Shown: positions 44,907 to 53,470 of the stretch, one piece after another | Layout: the number at the start of each line of letters is the position of its first letter | Numbering within the stretch: the stretch's first letter is position 1 | Assembly (NCBI GenBank): GCA_012841065.1 | Contig: DUVI01000029.1 | Span: forward strand, 20,394-84,393 | DNA: 64,000 bases | From: Bacillota bacterium | GTDB lineage: Bacteria > Bacillota > Sulfobacillia > Fermentithermobacillales > Fermentithermobacillaceae | Reading direction: 5' to 3' | Notes under the pieces: generated by a model | What the model saw: only the letters and a program-made list of their open reading frames with translations | The model's database searches: none | What the model was told of the DNA's origin: nothing | Made by a program: the position numbers and the translations under genes

Positions 44907-46283
44907 ATGGCCATGTTTTCTCAGATAATCGTAAGACACAACACCAGGTTGCTTAAGGCGCGGACCCTCCCCTCCCCCGGAAAGATCCTGGTAAAGCCGG
45001 GAGATGCTGTAGGGCCTACTGCAATCATCGCCAAGACCGACTACCTCCGCGAATCCCCGAGGGTAGTAGACCTGAGAGCAGAACTCAACACTCCTGTCTC
45101 CCCGGACCTAGTGGACTCCATTGTGCTGAAGCAGCCCGGCGACTCAGTTAAGACCGGTGAGATAATAGCAAGTCTGCCTGACGGTGAATCGGGCGGCAGG
45201 CAAGTGCTTTCGCCGTGTGACGGGGTAGTCCGATATGTATCCAGGTTAGATGCGAGAATTCTTATCCGCGAAGACGCAGATTCTATGAAACCCATGTGCG
45301 TAGTGCCTGTGAGTCGCATTCTGAAGTCCAACCCGAAATGGCTCAGGACCCATGTGACAGTCAAAGAGGGCCAGTATGTAAGAGAGGGCCAAATCATCGC
45401 CGGCTTTCCTGAACCCGGCAATCCTGTAGCAGTCTATGCCCCCATCAGCGGCGTCATAGCAAGGATTTGCCCCAGGACGGGCAATGTGACCATAGTAAGG
45501 CCCATGGAAACCCTGAAAGTGACTGCCCTCGTACCCGGCCGGGTAGCCAAAGTCCTGCCTCATATGGGGGCGGTGGTTGAAAGTTACGGGTGCTACCTGG
45601 AAGGGGTATTCGGCGCAGGCGGCGAGTGCCACGGCCGGCTCTGGGTTATGACCCAAAGCCCCGGAGATATTTTGGATGCATCGGATGTTGGCCCTGAAGT
45701 CGACGGCAAGATAATCGTGGCAGGAGCGGGAGCTACATATGAAGCGATAGACAGTGCACTGCACTTTGGCGCCAAGGGCATCATAGCAGGAGGGCTCAAC
45801 CAGAAAGACGTCGCCAGGATTTCCGACTCAGATGTTGCGCGAAACCATAGATGTGCTTTGATCATGATGGAAGGAGCAGGGTTCATGCCGATGAATCACC
45901 GGGCATGGGCCGCATTGTGCCAAAATCACGGCAACGTAGTCTCAATCGACGGCACTAGCCGGCTGTCGGGAGAGCTTGTACGTCCCTGGATTTTCACAGG
46001 AAGGTTTCCTGACGACAGCGTACCTGACCACGAACTACGCGAAACAGGCACTGAGTTCAAGAGGGCCGCGCCGGCAATGAGAAACCAGGTGCAACCAGGC
46101 GACAGGGTCAGATGTGCGAGACAACCGTACTTCGGGCTCTGGGGGGTTGTAGAAGAAGTAATACCGGGGAGAATACCCCTGGAATCTGAAGGGCTGATGG
46201 AAGCGGTGAGAGTCCGTCTGGATGACGGTTCTCTGGTACAGGTGGCAGAGGCTAACGTTGAAGTGGTGGAACAAGGCGCGTGA
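44907..46283 (+). CDS. barrel-sandwich (RnfC/biotinyl-like) protein of unknown function
   Basis: Protein of about 458 aa, cytoplasmic, not matching a family I can name. Repeated turns of the type KPGDAVG, KQPGDSVKTGEIIASL, KEGQYVREGQIIAGF and YAPISGVIARICPRTG are like lipoyl/biotinyl or RnfC barrel-sandwich hybrid domains, but no lysine in an MKM-type motif is seen. A middle domain has VAGAGATYEAIDSALHFGAK. The C-terminus (about 395-455) has a KOW/SH3-like turn QPGDRVRCARQPYFGLWGVV. The start follows the MutL-like stop by one base. It closes the five-gene operon. Confidence 0.65.
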   Translation: MAMFSQIIVRHNTRLLKARTLPSPGKILVKPGDAVGPTAIIAKTDYLRESPRVVDLRAELNTPVSPDLVDSIVLKQPGDSVKTGEIIASLPDGESGGRQVLSPCDGVVRYVSRLDARILIREDADSMKPMCVVPVSRILKSNPKWLRTHVTVKEGQYVREGQIIAGFPEPGNPVAVYAPISGVIARICPRTGNVTIVRPMETLKVTALVPGRVAKVLPHMGAVVESYGCYLEGVFGAGGECHGRLWVMTQSPGDILDASDVGPEVDGKIIVAGAGATYEAIDSALHFGAKGIIAGGLNQKDVARISDSDVARNHRCALIMMEGAGFMPMNHRAWAALCQNHGNVVSIDGTSRLSGELVRPWIFTGRFPDDSVPDHELRETGTEFKRAAPAMRNQVQPGDRVRCARQPYFGLWGVVEEVIPGRIPLESEGLMEAVRVRLDDGSLVQVAEANVEVVEQGA

Positions 46284-46293
46284 ACCTGGGGGC

Positions 46294-47085
46294 TCATGCC
46301 CCGAAACCTGACACCCCTCTTGCAGGAGCCACTTTGATGTCCGGCTTGTAGCCGCATGCTTTAAGTTTGTCCCCTACAACTCGTTCGGCAATTTCGGGGC
46401 AATTGCAGTCTATGCTCAGGTGGCTCAGGATGACTTGTTTGGTATAGGGTGTGACCAATCTGCTCAATGCATCGGCCGCGTCATCATTTGAGAGGTGTCC
46501 GAACTTCCCCATAACCCGTTGAATCAGAAACCGGGGCCTGCCTGAGTTGATTTCCATTTCTACATCATGGTTAGCTTCGAATACCAGATATTCGATGCCC
46601 CTGAGCAGGTTTTTCACAGACGGGGGTACATACCCCAGATCCATAGCAAACCCAACGCTGGAAGATACGCCGTCTATCCTGTACCCCATCGGTTCATTGG
46701 CATCATGGGGTTTCAAGAACCCGTGAACAGTATACCCCGAAATCTCCACACGCTGTTGGTCTTCTATGCAGTGAACCAGGCATGGATCCAAGCAGCCCGG
46801 GTGGCGCGCCTGAAACCATTTCCAAAACCCAAAAGACGCAAACACGGGTATATTGAACTTCTGGGCGAACGGAGTCTTGAGACACATAGCTCTAACATGA
46901 TCGCTGTGTTCATGGGTTACGAATATGGCTGCTATATCCTCAGGGGACAACCCTATTTCAGTCAAGGCGTTTACAAGCTGCCTTAGTGAAAGCCCACAGT
47001 CTATAAGCAAAGGCCGCTTTGAATCTTCCCAAACAACGTAAGCATTGCCGTAACTGCTCGAACTGGACAACGAAAAAATACGCAT
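46294..47085 (-). CDS. MBL-fold metallohydrolase, YycJ/WalJ-like
   Basis: Soluble hydrolase of about 263 aa with the beta-lactamase-fold metal motif FVTHEHSDHVRAM, then later LKPHDANEPMGY, FAMDLGY, and VFEANHD, plus HLSNDDAADALSRL. This set is typical of the YycJ/WalJ branch, linked to exonuclease or DNA-processing roles in Bacillota. The start is uncertain: ATG 47085 begins the fold directly, and an in-frame ATG eight codons upstream has no better ribosome site. It is convergent with the five-gene operon, 10 bases apart. Confidence 0.83.
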   Translation of the reverse strand: MRIFSLSSSSSYGNAYVVWEDSKRPLLIDCGLSLRQLVNALTEIGLSPEDIAAIFVTHEHSDHVRAMCLKTPFAQKFNIPVFASFGFWKWFQARHPGCLDPCLVHCIEDQQRVEISGYTVHGFLKPHDANEPMGYRIDGVSSSVGFAMDLGYVPPSVKNLLRGIEYLVFEANHDVEMEINSGRPRFLIQRVMGKFGHLSNDDAADALSRLVTPYTKQVILSHLSIDCNCPEIAERVVGDKLKACGYKPDIKVAPARGVSGFGA

Positions 47086-47256
47086 AACAATCACCAATTC
47101 CAGGAACATATTGGGTACAAACAGTCAGGTGTACCAGAAACGTATTCACCATTTCAAGGGGATAGTCCTCTAATTATCCCGCTCCCCGCAGAAACGGAAA
47201 GTTTGATGTGCACCTCATGAGGCACCGGCAGGATATGACCCTACGACGCAGGCACA

Positions 47257-48288
47257 TCATACGTTGAACCTTATGTGTACGATGTCACCGTCTTTCACAA
47301 CGTAGTCTTTGCCTTCTAACCTGATTAAGCCTTTGTCCCTGCACTCCTTGACGGATCCCACCTTCGAGAAATCATCAAAGGAAACTACTTCTGCTTTGAT
47401 AAAACCACGCTCCATATCGGAATGGATCTTGCCTGCAGCTTCCTTTGCCCTGGTACCCAGTCTTATCGTCCATGCCCTCACTTCATCGGCATTGACCGTA
47501 AAGAAGGAAATCAGCCCCAGGGCTTCGTATGCCGCCTGGGCAATTCTTGCTGTCCCCGGCTGAGTGATACCGTAGGTGTTCAGAAACTCCGTCCTGCTCT
47601 CCTCATCCAGCGACTCTATCTCCTCTTCCACGGTCCCTGAAAACGGCACAACCTTGTATCCCCTGTCTTCCCCTATCTTGCTAATCTGCTCCATACCCGG
47701 GTAACTACCGGACGTCAGGTGCTCCTCGGCTATATTGGGTGCCAATATCACCGTCTTACTGCTGTAAAATGCGAAATTGGAGACCAAGTTCAGTTCGTGA
47801 GGCAAGAAACCTATATCCCGCAAAGGCACCTCTCTATCAAGCGCTTCCTTGCACTTTTCCAGGAACGGGATTTCCATCTGGTTGACAGGCTTAGCTTTGT
47901 TAAGCTTCAACCGCTCAAGCCTACTCTCTACTGAAGCAAGATCAGCACAGCAGAACTCCGTCTCCATATTGTCTATGAAGTCCAAGGAATCCTTGACTCC
48001 CGGTTCATCCATGAAACACCCGAGCACGACAACAAGGGTATCGAGGTTGCGGACTCCGTTGAGAAACTCCTGACCCTTGTGGACTTGAATGTCCGCCAGG
48101 TCAATTCTTGCATATGTGGTCTTTCTGAGATTGTATATCTCAGACAAAATACGCACCCGCTCATCAGGCACTTCCATGACGCCTATGCTACTTGTGCGGC
48201 TTCCCGGCTTTGAGCCGGCCACTCCCGTCAGCAACCTGAACAAGGTGGTTTTGCCTGCCTGAGGACTTCCTGTTATTCCAACTTTCAT
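47257..48288 (-). CDS. ychF: YchF/OLA1-type GTP/ATP-binding protein
   Basis: Translation-associated P-loop ATPase of the Obg group, 343 aa, slightly short for YchF (about 363). It has Walker A GSPQAGKTTL, ARIDLADIQ in place of the DxxG region, and the altered G4 motif NIAEE in ILAPNIAEEHL, which explains ATP preference in the family. The C-terminus ends in a TGS-like domain with VVSFDDFSKVGSVKECRDKG and YVVKDGDIVHIRFNV. The ATG follows a CGGAGGCG site. It is bounded upstream by a perfect hairpin at 48374-48402. Confidence 0.88.
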   Translation of the reverse strand: MKVGITGSPQAGKTTLFRLLTGVAGSKPGSRTSSIGVMEVPDERVRILSEIYNLRKTTYARIDLADIQVHKGQEFLNGVRNLDTLVVVLGCFMDEPGVKDSLDFIDNMETEFCCADLASVESRLERLKLNKAKPVNQMEIPFLEKCKEALDREVPLRDIGFLPHELNLVSNFAFYSSKTVILAPNIAEEHLTSGSYPGMEQISKIGEDRGYKVVPFSGTVEEEIESLDEESRTEFLNTYGITQPGTARIAQAAYEALGLISFFTVNADEVRAWTIRLGTRAKEAAGKIHSDMERGFIKAEVVSFDDFSKVGSVKECRDKGLIRLEGKDYVVKDGDIVHIRFNV

Positions 48289-48373
48289 CTGCGCACGCCT
48301 CCGGTGAATACATGTATCATTCAGGACACTATAAATATAACATCAATATAACATCAAACTGCTGTATAAGACA

Positions 48374-48402
48374 GCAAGTTCCGGTGGCCGTCCGGAACTT
48401 GC
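48374..48402 (-). terminator. perfect hairpin between the hydrogenase operon and ychF
   Basis: GCAAGTTCCGG (48374-48384) and CCGGAACTTGC (48392-48402) form an uninterrupted 11-bp stem with a 7-base loop, about 100 bases past the hydrogenase stop on the minus strand. The bases after it (TGTCTTATAC) are only weakly T-rich. Confidence 0.6.
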
Positions 48403-48500
48403 TTATGGCAGGCTATCGCTAACCTTCGCTGTTTCAGGCTTGGCCCGAGTGAATTGGACTCAGCCCAAGCGGCCTATCCACCTGTCACCCACTGAGCTGC

Positions 48501-50291
48501 TTAATCGGTGCCGGCAGCTTGGAACACCCTTTTCTTGCGTGTTCCCCGTGAGCCAATTTCCCAGGTGGTCTGATCTGTATGAAGCAGTTTATGGGCAAGT
48601 TCTGAGCCGGGTTCGCTTAAGAACTTCTCGTATACTTCCTTTACAGCCGGGTTTTCGTGTGAACACCTTATGGCTGCCTTGTCGTCGAGAGCATACAGCA
48701 TCTGTGACCGTGCACCTGCCCTTTCTTCGTCCTCTACTGAAATGGGCTGGCCTCCTCCTCCGGCACAACCTCCGGGACAGGCCATGACCTCGACGAAGTC
48801 GTACTCAACCTGGCCTTGCTTCATTGCTTCAATCAGTTTGCGCGCGTTGCCCAAACCGTGAACCACAGCTACCCGCAGAGTCTTGCCAGGCAATACGAAC
48901 TTGCTTTCTTTCCATCCCTCAAGCCCTCTTACTTTAGTAAACGCATCGGGCTCAGGATTCTTGCCTGTCACCAGAGCATACGCCGAGCGGAGTGCAGCTT
49001 CCATTACGCCGCCGGTAGCGCCGAATATTACACCGGCACCTGACGATACTCCAAGGGGAGTATCCCATTCTTCTTCCGGCAACAGTTGAGCCTGTACGCC
49101 TTCTTCCTTAATCATGGCGCACATTTCCCTGGTGGTAAGCACCAGATCCACGTCCTGCCCGCTTCCGGCTTGATTCATTACAGAAAGCCCCGCTTCATAT
49201 TTCTTTGCAGTACACGGCATTATGGATATTACTGCAATCTTGTCCGCAGGAACGTCCAGTATTTGTGCATAGTAAGTCTTGGCTACAGCACCAAACATCT
49301 GCTGCGGCGACTTGGTGCTGGATATGTTGGGCAAGAGTTCCGGATACTGAGTCTTCGCGAATCTCACCCACCCGGGGCAGCATGAAGTGAACAAGGGCAA
49401 CGGGCCCGGTTTATGGCTCCCCTCTTTTACTCCAAGCCTTTCAAGCAGTTCAGTGCCTTCCTCCATGATCGTCAGGTCCGCAGTAAAGGAGGTATCAAAC
49501 ACGTAATCAAAGCCCAGGTGTTTCAGAGCGGCAACCAGACGTCCGGGAGTTGCCAGTTCTGCAGGAATATCCAGCGGTTCGCCCCACGCAGCGCGTACTG
49601 CAGGTGCAACCTGAACCACTGTAATCGTGTCCGGGTCAGCCAGCAATTCCCAAGCACGATCTGTCTCGTCTTTCTCGCTCAAAGCTCCTACCGGACAGTG
49701 GGTAATGCACTGGCCGCACAGAGCGCAATCAGATTCACCCAAACGGGCTCCGTAAGCAGGCTCGATTAAGGTCCTTGCCCCTGTGCCTGAAATTCTCCAT
49801 ATGGCTAGAGACTGAACCTTGTCGCAGAAGCTTACACATCTGTAGCACATGATGCATTTCTTCGGATCTCTGACTATGGAAGGAGTGCTGGTGTCTTTTC
49901 TCTGAATGGGAATCTCTTTGTTGAGCCTTACATCACGCACGCCAAGGTCACGAGCAAGGTTCTGGAGTTTGCAGTTTCCATTCCTTGAACAAGTCGGGCA
50001 ATTGCTGTCATGTTGGGTCAACAATAGTTCTACCGCCATTCTCCGCGCGTGACGGACCCGTGCGCTGGCAGTGCGGATTTTCATACCTTCTTGCACCGCT
50101 GTATTGCACGCCGTTACCAACTGCTTGGAACCTTCCAGCTCAACAACACATACCCTGCATGCCCCTACTTCGTTTATGTCCTTGAGGTAGCAGAGGGTCG
50201 GAATTCTCAGCTGCGCCTGCTGTGCAGCTTCCAGAATCGTTGTGCCCTCAGGCACTTCTACTACCTTGTTGTCTATCGTGAGCTTGACCAT
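48501..50291 (-). CDS. hydA: [FeFe]-hydrogenase catalytic subunit (HydA/HndD type)
   Basis: Catalytic subunit that reduces protons to H2 with electrons from NAD(P)H and/or ferredoxin, cytoplasmic, 596 aa. From the N-terminus: a 2Fe-2S domain (CYLKDINEVGACRVC), a His-Cys3 4Fe-4S site (HDSNCPTCSRNGNC), and two ferredoxin clusters (KKCIMCYRCVSFCDK and DCALCGQCITHCPVGAL). The H-cluster domain has all three signatures: TSCCPGWVRF, MPCTAKKYEA and EVMACPGGCAGGGGQP. It overlaps the upstream gene by 19 bp. SD GGAGGT. No hydrogenase maturase genes (hydEFG) are in the window. Confidence 0.95.
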   Translation of the reverse strand: MVKLTIDNKVVEVPEGTTILEAAQQAQLRIPTLCYLKDINEVGACRVCVVELEGSKQLVTACNTAVQEGMKIRTASARVRHARRMAVELLLTQHDSNCPTCSRNGNCKLQNLARDLGVRDVRLNKEIPIQRKDTSTPSIVRDPKKCIMCYRCVSFCDKVQSLAIWRISGTGARTLIEPAYGARLGESDCALCGQCITHCPVGALSEKDETDRAWELLADPDTITVVQVAPAVRAAWGEPLDIPAELATPGRLVAALKHLGFDYVFDTSFTADLTIMEEGTELLERLGVKEGSHKPGPLPLFTSCCPGWVRFAKTQYPELLPNISSTKSPQQMFGAVAKTYYAQILDVPADKIAVISIMPCTAKKYEAGLSVMNQAGSGQDVDLVLTTREMCAMIKEEGVQAQLLPEEEWDTPLGVSSGAGVIFGATGGVMEAALRSAYALVTGKNPEPDAFTKVRGLEGWKESKFVLPGKTLRVAVVHGLGNARKLIEAMKQGQVEYDFVEVMACPGGCAGGGGQPISVEDEERAGARSQMLYALDDKAAIRCSHENPAVKEVYEKFLSEPGSELAHKLLHTDQTTWEIGSRGTRKKRVFQAAGTD

Positions 50292-52123
50292 CTTGCAACT
50301 CTACCTCCTTCCATGGCACCGGATCCGTAGTGATCGCACCGCAGGCACCGTCGGGCCTCGTGAAGAGCTTCTTTGAAGTCCATGCTGAGTTCAATCTGCT
50401 GCCAATCGTTGATTCTCTCGGAAGCAGACCTTTCCCTGAGGTTGACTCTGCCCTGGGGCGACAAATCTCCGGGAATGGCAGCGGGTATCTCAATACCATC
50501 ATCAGGTATACGTCTTTGTCCACCCAGATACATGTCTATATTGTAAGCAGCCACTTTACCCGCACCTATTGCCATGATTGCGCTTGCAGGGCCGCTGACA
50601 CAGTCTCCGCCTGCGAAAATCCCAGGATTGCCCTCAATTGAAAGGTCGTCGTAGGCAACAACCCTGTCTCTTGAGCGTGGAATACCGTCTTCACCGAGGA
50701 ATCCCGACTCAATGGCCTGCCCTATTGCGACAACCACCACATCACAGGGGATTCTCTGATCCGGCGCACCGCTGGGAACAGGCTTTGGCCTGCCAGACGA
50801 GTCAATAGCTCCTACTGTCATCTGCTGTACCCGAAGGGCTGCCACGTTACCATTGGCATCCTTTTCCACTTCAGCAGGAGCAGTAAGTTCAAGAATGTCT
50901 ACTCCCTCAGCGAGAGCTCCTTCTATCTCTTCTCGTAGCGCGGTCATATCTTCCATCCGACGCCTATACGCTACTACTACTTTCTGCGCTCCCAACCTTA
51001 CTGAACTCCGGGCAGCATCCATTGCGACGTTGCCTCCGCCGACAACCACGACTGTCTTGCCCTTCAAGTCGATTGGTTGGCCCAGTCCGATATCCCGGAG
51101 CATCTTCACTGCCGGTACTACTCCGGCTGCATCTTCGCCCGGAACACCTAGTTTTCTGTCTCCATGTGCACCTATGGCGATGTAAATAGCATCATATTTC
51201 TTCTTCAAGTTTTCAAGAGTTCCATCGCGGCCAACTTCGAAGTTGGTGTGGACGGTTACTCCGAGATTGAGGATGGTTTCGATTTCTCTGTCCAACAGTC
51301 TCTTGGGAAGCCGGTATTCGGGAATACCGTACCTAAGCATCCCGCCGAGTTTAGGCTGTTTTTCAAAAACAGTTACATCGTGACCCATAAGAGCCAGATA
51401 GTAAGCAGCTGTCAGCCCTGACGGGCCTCCCCCGATAATGCCTACTTTCTTGCCTGTAAGGGGTAACGGTTCGGGTACCGGCACATCCCCTGCAGCTTCA
51501 ACCGCGTATTTCTTAAGCCCTCTGATATTGATTGCGTCATCCAACATCGAGCGGCGGCAATGAGATTCACATGGATGTTCGCAAACCAGGGCACACGCTG
51601 ACGGGAACGGGTTAGCACGCCGTATGACTTTCACAGAGTCCTGAGGCCTGCCAGCCCTGATCAACGCAATGTATCCCGGAACGTTTACACCTGCGGGGCA
51701 ACCTGAGATACAGGGAACAGGGGCCGCAAAAGTCCCGAGACAATACCCTTCTTCGATATGGGAAACATAATCAGTTAGGAACTCCCTGACCGACCTTAAT
51801 ACCATGGCTGCTGCATCAGAACCTATGAGGCAGTCGGCTGTATCCACTATGGATTCAGACACTTCTTCCAGAAGCTTGATGGTTTCATCGTCGCCCTTGC
51901 CACTCAACATGTCTTCTAAAAGATCGCCAAGCCTGCCAAGACCTATCCTACACGGAACACATTTTCCGCACGTCTGTGCGTGACACAGCCTCAAGAACAC
52001 CAAGGCCATGTCTACCGGACATATGCCCTGAGGAGCTGCGGCTAAACGTCTCTCCATTTCATGGACCATACGTTCCATAACGATCTCAGCATCGTCCGGC
52101 GTATAAACAGTAAGTCTGCTCAT
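50273..52123 (-). CDS. NuoF Fe-S domain fused to GltD/NfnB-like flavin oxidoreductase, hydrogenase partner
   Basis: Diaphorase partner of the hydrogenase, 616 aa. Residues 1-120 equal only the C-terminal Fe-S part of NuoF/HydB (TCGKCVPCRIGLGRLGD, then a distant Cys in TADCLIG). The FMN/NADH fold of NuoF is absent. Next comes a GltD-type Fe-S domain (CISGCPAGVNVPGY, CEHPCESHCRR), an FAD Rossmann fold (KKVGIIGGGPSGLTAAYY) and an NAD(P) fold (VVVVGGGNVAMDAARS with YRRR, more typical of NADPH). The protein ends in EARRCLRCD and a short tail. No NuoE-like gene is present. It is the first gene of the operon, behind a strong promoter and a Rex operator. Confidence 0.88.
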   Translation of the reverse strand: MSRLTVYTPDDAEIVMERMVHEMERRLAAAPQGICPVDMALVFLRLCHAQTCGKCVPCRIGLGRLGDLLEDMLSGKGDDETIKLLEEVSESIVDTADCLIGSDAAAMVLRSVREFLTDYVSHIEEGYCLGTFAAPVPCISGCPAGVNVPGYIALIRAGRPQDSVKVIRRANPFPSACALVCEHPCESHCRRSMLDDAINIRGLKKYAVEAAGDVPVPEPLPLTGKKVGIIGGGPSGLTAAYYLALMGHDVTVFEKQPKLGGMLRYGIPEYRLPKRLLDREIETILNLGVTVHTNFEVGRDGTLENLKKKYDAIYIAIGAHGDRKLGVPGEDAAGVVPAVKMLRDIGLGQPIDLKGKTVVVVGGGNVAMDAARSSVRLGAQKVVVAYRRRMEDMTALREEIEGALAEGVDILELTAPAEVEKDANGNVAALRVQQMTVGAIDSSGRPKPVPSGAPDQRIPCDVVVVAIGQAIESGFLGEDGIPRSRDRVVAYDDLSIEGNPGIFAGGDCVSGPASAIMAIGAGKVAAYNIDMYLGGQRRIPDDGIEIPAAIPGDLSPQGRVNLRERSASERINDWQQIELSMDFKEALHEARRCLRCDHYGSGAMEGGRVARWSSSR

Positions 52124-52183
52124 GAGAGAGCCCTCCTCTCCACTATGTGTCTTGCCGCAGATGTTGCTCGAAGAAATCCGGTT

Positions 52184-52201
52184 TTGTGAATGCGTTCACA
52201 A
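52184..52201. promoter_or_regulatory. Rex operator of the hydrogenase operon
   Basis: TTGTGAATGCGTTCACAA is a perfect 18-base match to the Rex consensus TTGTGAANNNNTTCACAA. It lies just past the predicted transcription start of the promoter at 52213-52241 and about 60 bases before the first gene. Rex is the NADH/NAD+ sensing repressor of Gram-positive bacteria, so high NADH should free the operon. Confidence 0.9.
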
Positions 52202-52212
52202 GTTACAGGTCA

Positions 52213-52241
52213 ATCATAACACACACAGTACGAGAATGCAA
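52213..52241 (-). promoter_or_regulatory. sigma-A promoter of the hydrogenase operon
   Basis: On the minus strand TTGCAT (52241-52236) and TATGAT (52218-52213) are 17 bases apart, with a TGT extended -10 just ahead of the -10 box. Transcription would start near 52206, with the Rex operator directly after. Confidence 0.75.
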
Positions 52242-52315
52242 CAATGTTCAGTACAACTTAACGCCATTTAGTGAGACCGGACAATCTGCCTAGGTCCGCA
52301 GCCATCCTCAGAAAC

Positions 52316-52370
52316 AAAACAGCTTCCCGAAAGATCTGTAGGATTTTCATACGACCTTTCGAGAAGCTGT
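52316..52370 (-). terminator. terminator after the CorC/HlyC pair
   Basis: On the minus strand ACAGCTTC-T-CGAAAG pairs with CTTTCG-G-GAAGCTGT (52370-52356 with 52333-52319), with one mismatch and a loop of about 22 bases, then TTTTGTTTC. It follows the stop at 52385. Confidence 0.75.
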
Positions 52371-52384
52371 ACTCTTCCTACACG

Positions 52385-53470
52385 TCAGTCTGTGCCGCTT
52401 AAGGTTATCTCTGACCGATGATACCCTGGTAGTGTGCCGGCAGTCTCATCCAGATGAACTTCCTCCGGCATATCGCCCACGAGTTCCTCGAGCAAGTCGT
52501 CCATGGTTACTATGCCGACAGGTGTCTTTCCCTGGACTACTACGGCCAGATGCACTTTCATCCGCTGCAGCCTGGAGAACACCGACAGGAGGTTTTCCCC
52601 GGCCATCACCTGATGTACCGGACGCATCACTTGGGTAACAGACAACGCCTTGTTCTCGGGGTTAGAAACAACCTCACGCACTACATCTTTAATATATGCA
52701 ACACCTATAACTTGGCCGCCGGCTTCAGAAACCACTGGAATCCGGCTGTACTTGTGTGAATCGAACAGTTCCACGGCTTCCCACAAGGTAACACCGGGCT
52801 TATAAGCTACCACATTATCCCAAGGTTGCATTATCTCCGCCACAGTCTTGCTTCTGGAGCTAAAGACGCTGTCAATGACATCCTTATCCTCCGGTGTTAC
52901 ATACCCGTCTTCTTCGGCGATTTCGAATATCGCCAGCACCTCTGATTCCGGTTCTCCGGCAACCCCTTTGTCATCCCGTGAAAACACAGAAACGAGAAAC
53001 GCCGGAACTGCTGCCATCACATATGCCACGGGGCTCAAGAGCTTCACCGCAATTCCAAGCGGGATAGACACAGCCAGAGCTGACTCAGTTGGAGCGTTAG
53101 CTGTGTAAGTCTTGGGAATCAGTTCTGAGAATATGAACACAATGGCTGTGGCAAGCAGCGATACAACAGTCACATGGATCGGCCTGTTGAAGCCCAGGGA
53201 AACAGCGATTGACAGTGCGCTCACCGAAACCAAGATCGTGAATACGTTAGTGCCTACCAGGAGTGCAGACACTGTGTTTTCGGAATTCTCCTTAAGTTCC
53301 TGGAGTATACGTGCCCTCTTGTCACCTTCGTTTGAAAGGCTGCTTATGACCCACTTATCCATTGCCAAGAAAGCAGTCTCTGCCCCTGCGAAAAACCCTA
53401 CGGCCAGAACGGATATGACCAGCGCGCCACTTCTCAAGAGCACTGAAACGATCGGAATGTCAGCATTCAT
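52385..53470 (-). CDS. CNNM/CorC-type membrane protein with CBS pair, no CorC domain
   Basis: Membrane protein of 361 aa. A DUF21/CNNM transmembrane domain (about 10-180, VGFFAGAETAFLAMDKW and ALLVGTNVFTILVSV) is followed by two CBS domains (about 205-345, IMQPWDNVVAYKPGVTLWEA and VVVQGKTPVGIVTMDDLLEE). It stops shortly after the CBS pair and lacks the CorC_HlyC domain that its upstream neighbour has. Members of this family are thought to act in Mg2+ or cation transport. The ATG overlaps the neighbour's stop by four bases. The two may form a heteromer. Confidence 0.87.
   Translation of the reverse strand: MNADIPIVSVLLRSGALVISVLAVGFFAGAETAFLAMDKWVISSLSNEGDKRARILQELKENSENTVSALLVGTNVFTILVSVSALSIAVSLGFNRPIHVTVVSLLATAIVFIFSELIPKTYTANAPTESALAVSIPLGIAVKLLSPVAYVMAAVPAFLVSVFSRDDKGVAGEPESEVLAIFEIAEEDGYVTPEDKDVIDSVFSSRSKTVAEIMQPWDNVVAYKPGVTLWEAVELFDSHKYSRIPVVSEAGGQVIGVAYIKDVVREVVSNPENKALSVTQVMRPVHQVMAGENLLSVFSRLQRMKVHLAVVVQGKTPVGIVTMDDLLEELVGDMPEEVHLDETAGTLPGYHRSEITLSGTD

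Noticed and set aside
43091-46283. B12-dependent mutase operon
   Set aside because: The MutL/GlmL-like protein suggested it, but no mutase large or small subunit with a DxHxxG B12 motif is encoded in the window.
48300-48360. Short direct repeat ATAACATCA upstream of ychF
   Set aside because: Only two copies in an AT-rich stretch, no clear function.
50273-52123. Frameshifted or truncated NuoF
   Set aside because: The fold change from NuoF Fe-S tail to GltD-like domain occurs in one clean frame with complete domains, so it is a true fusion type.
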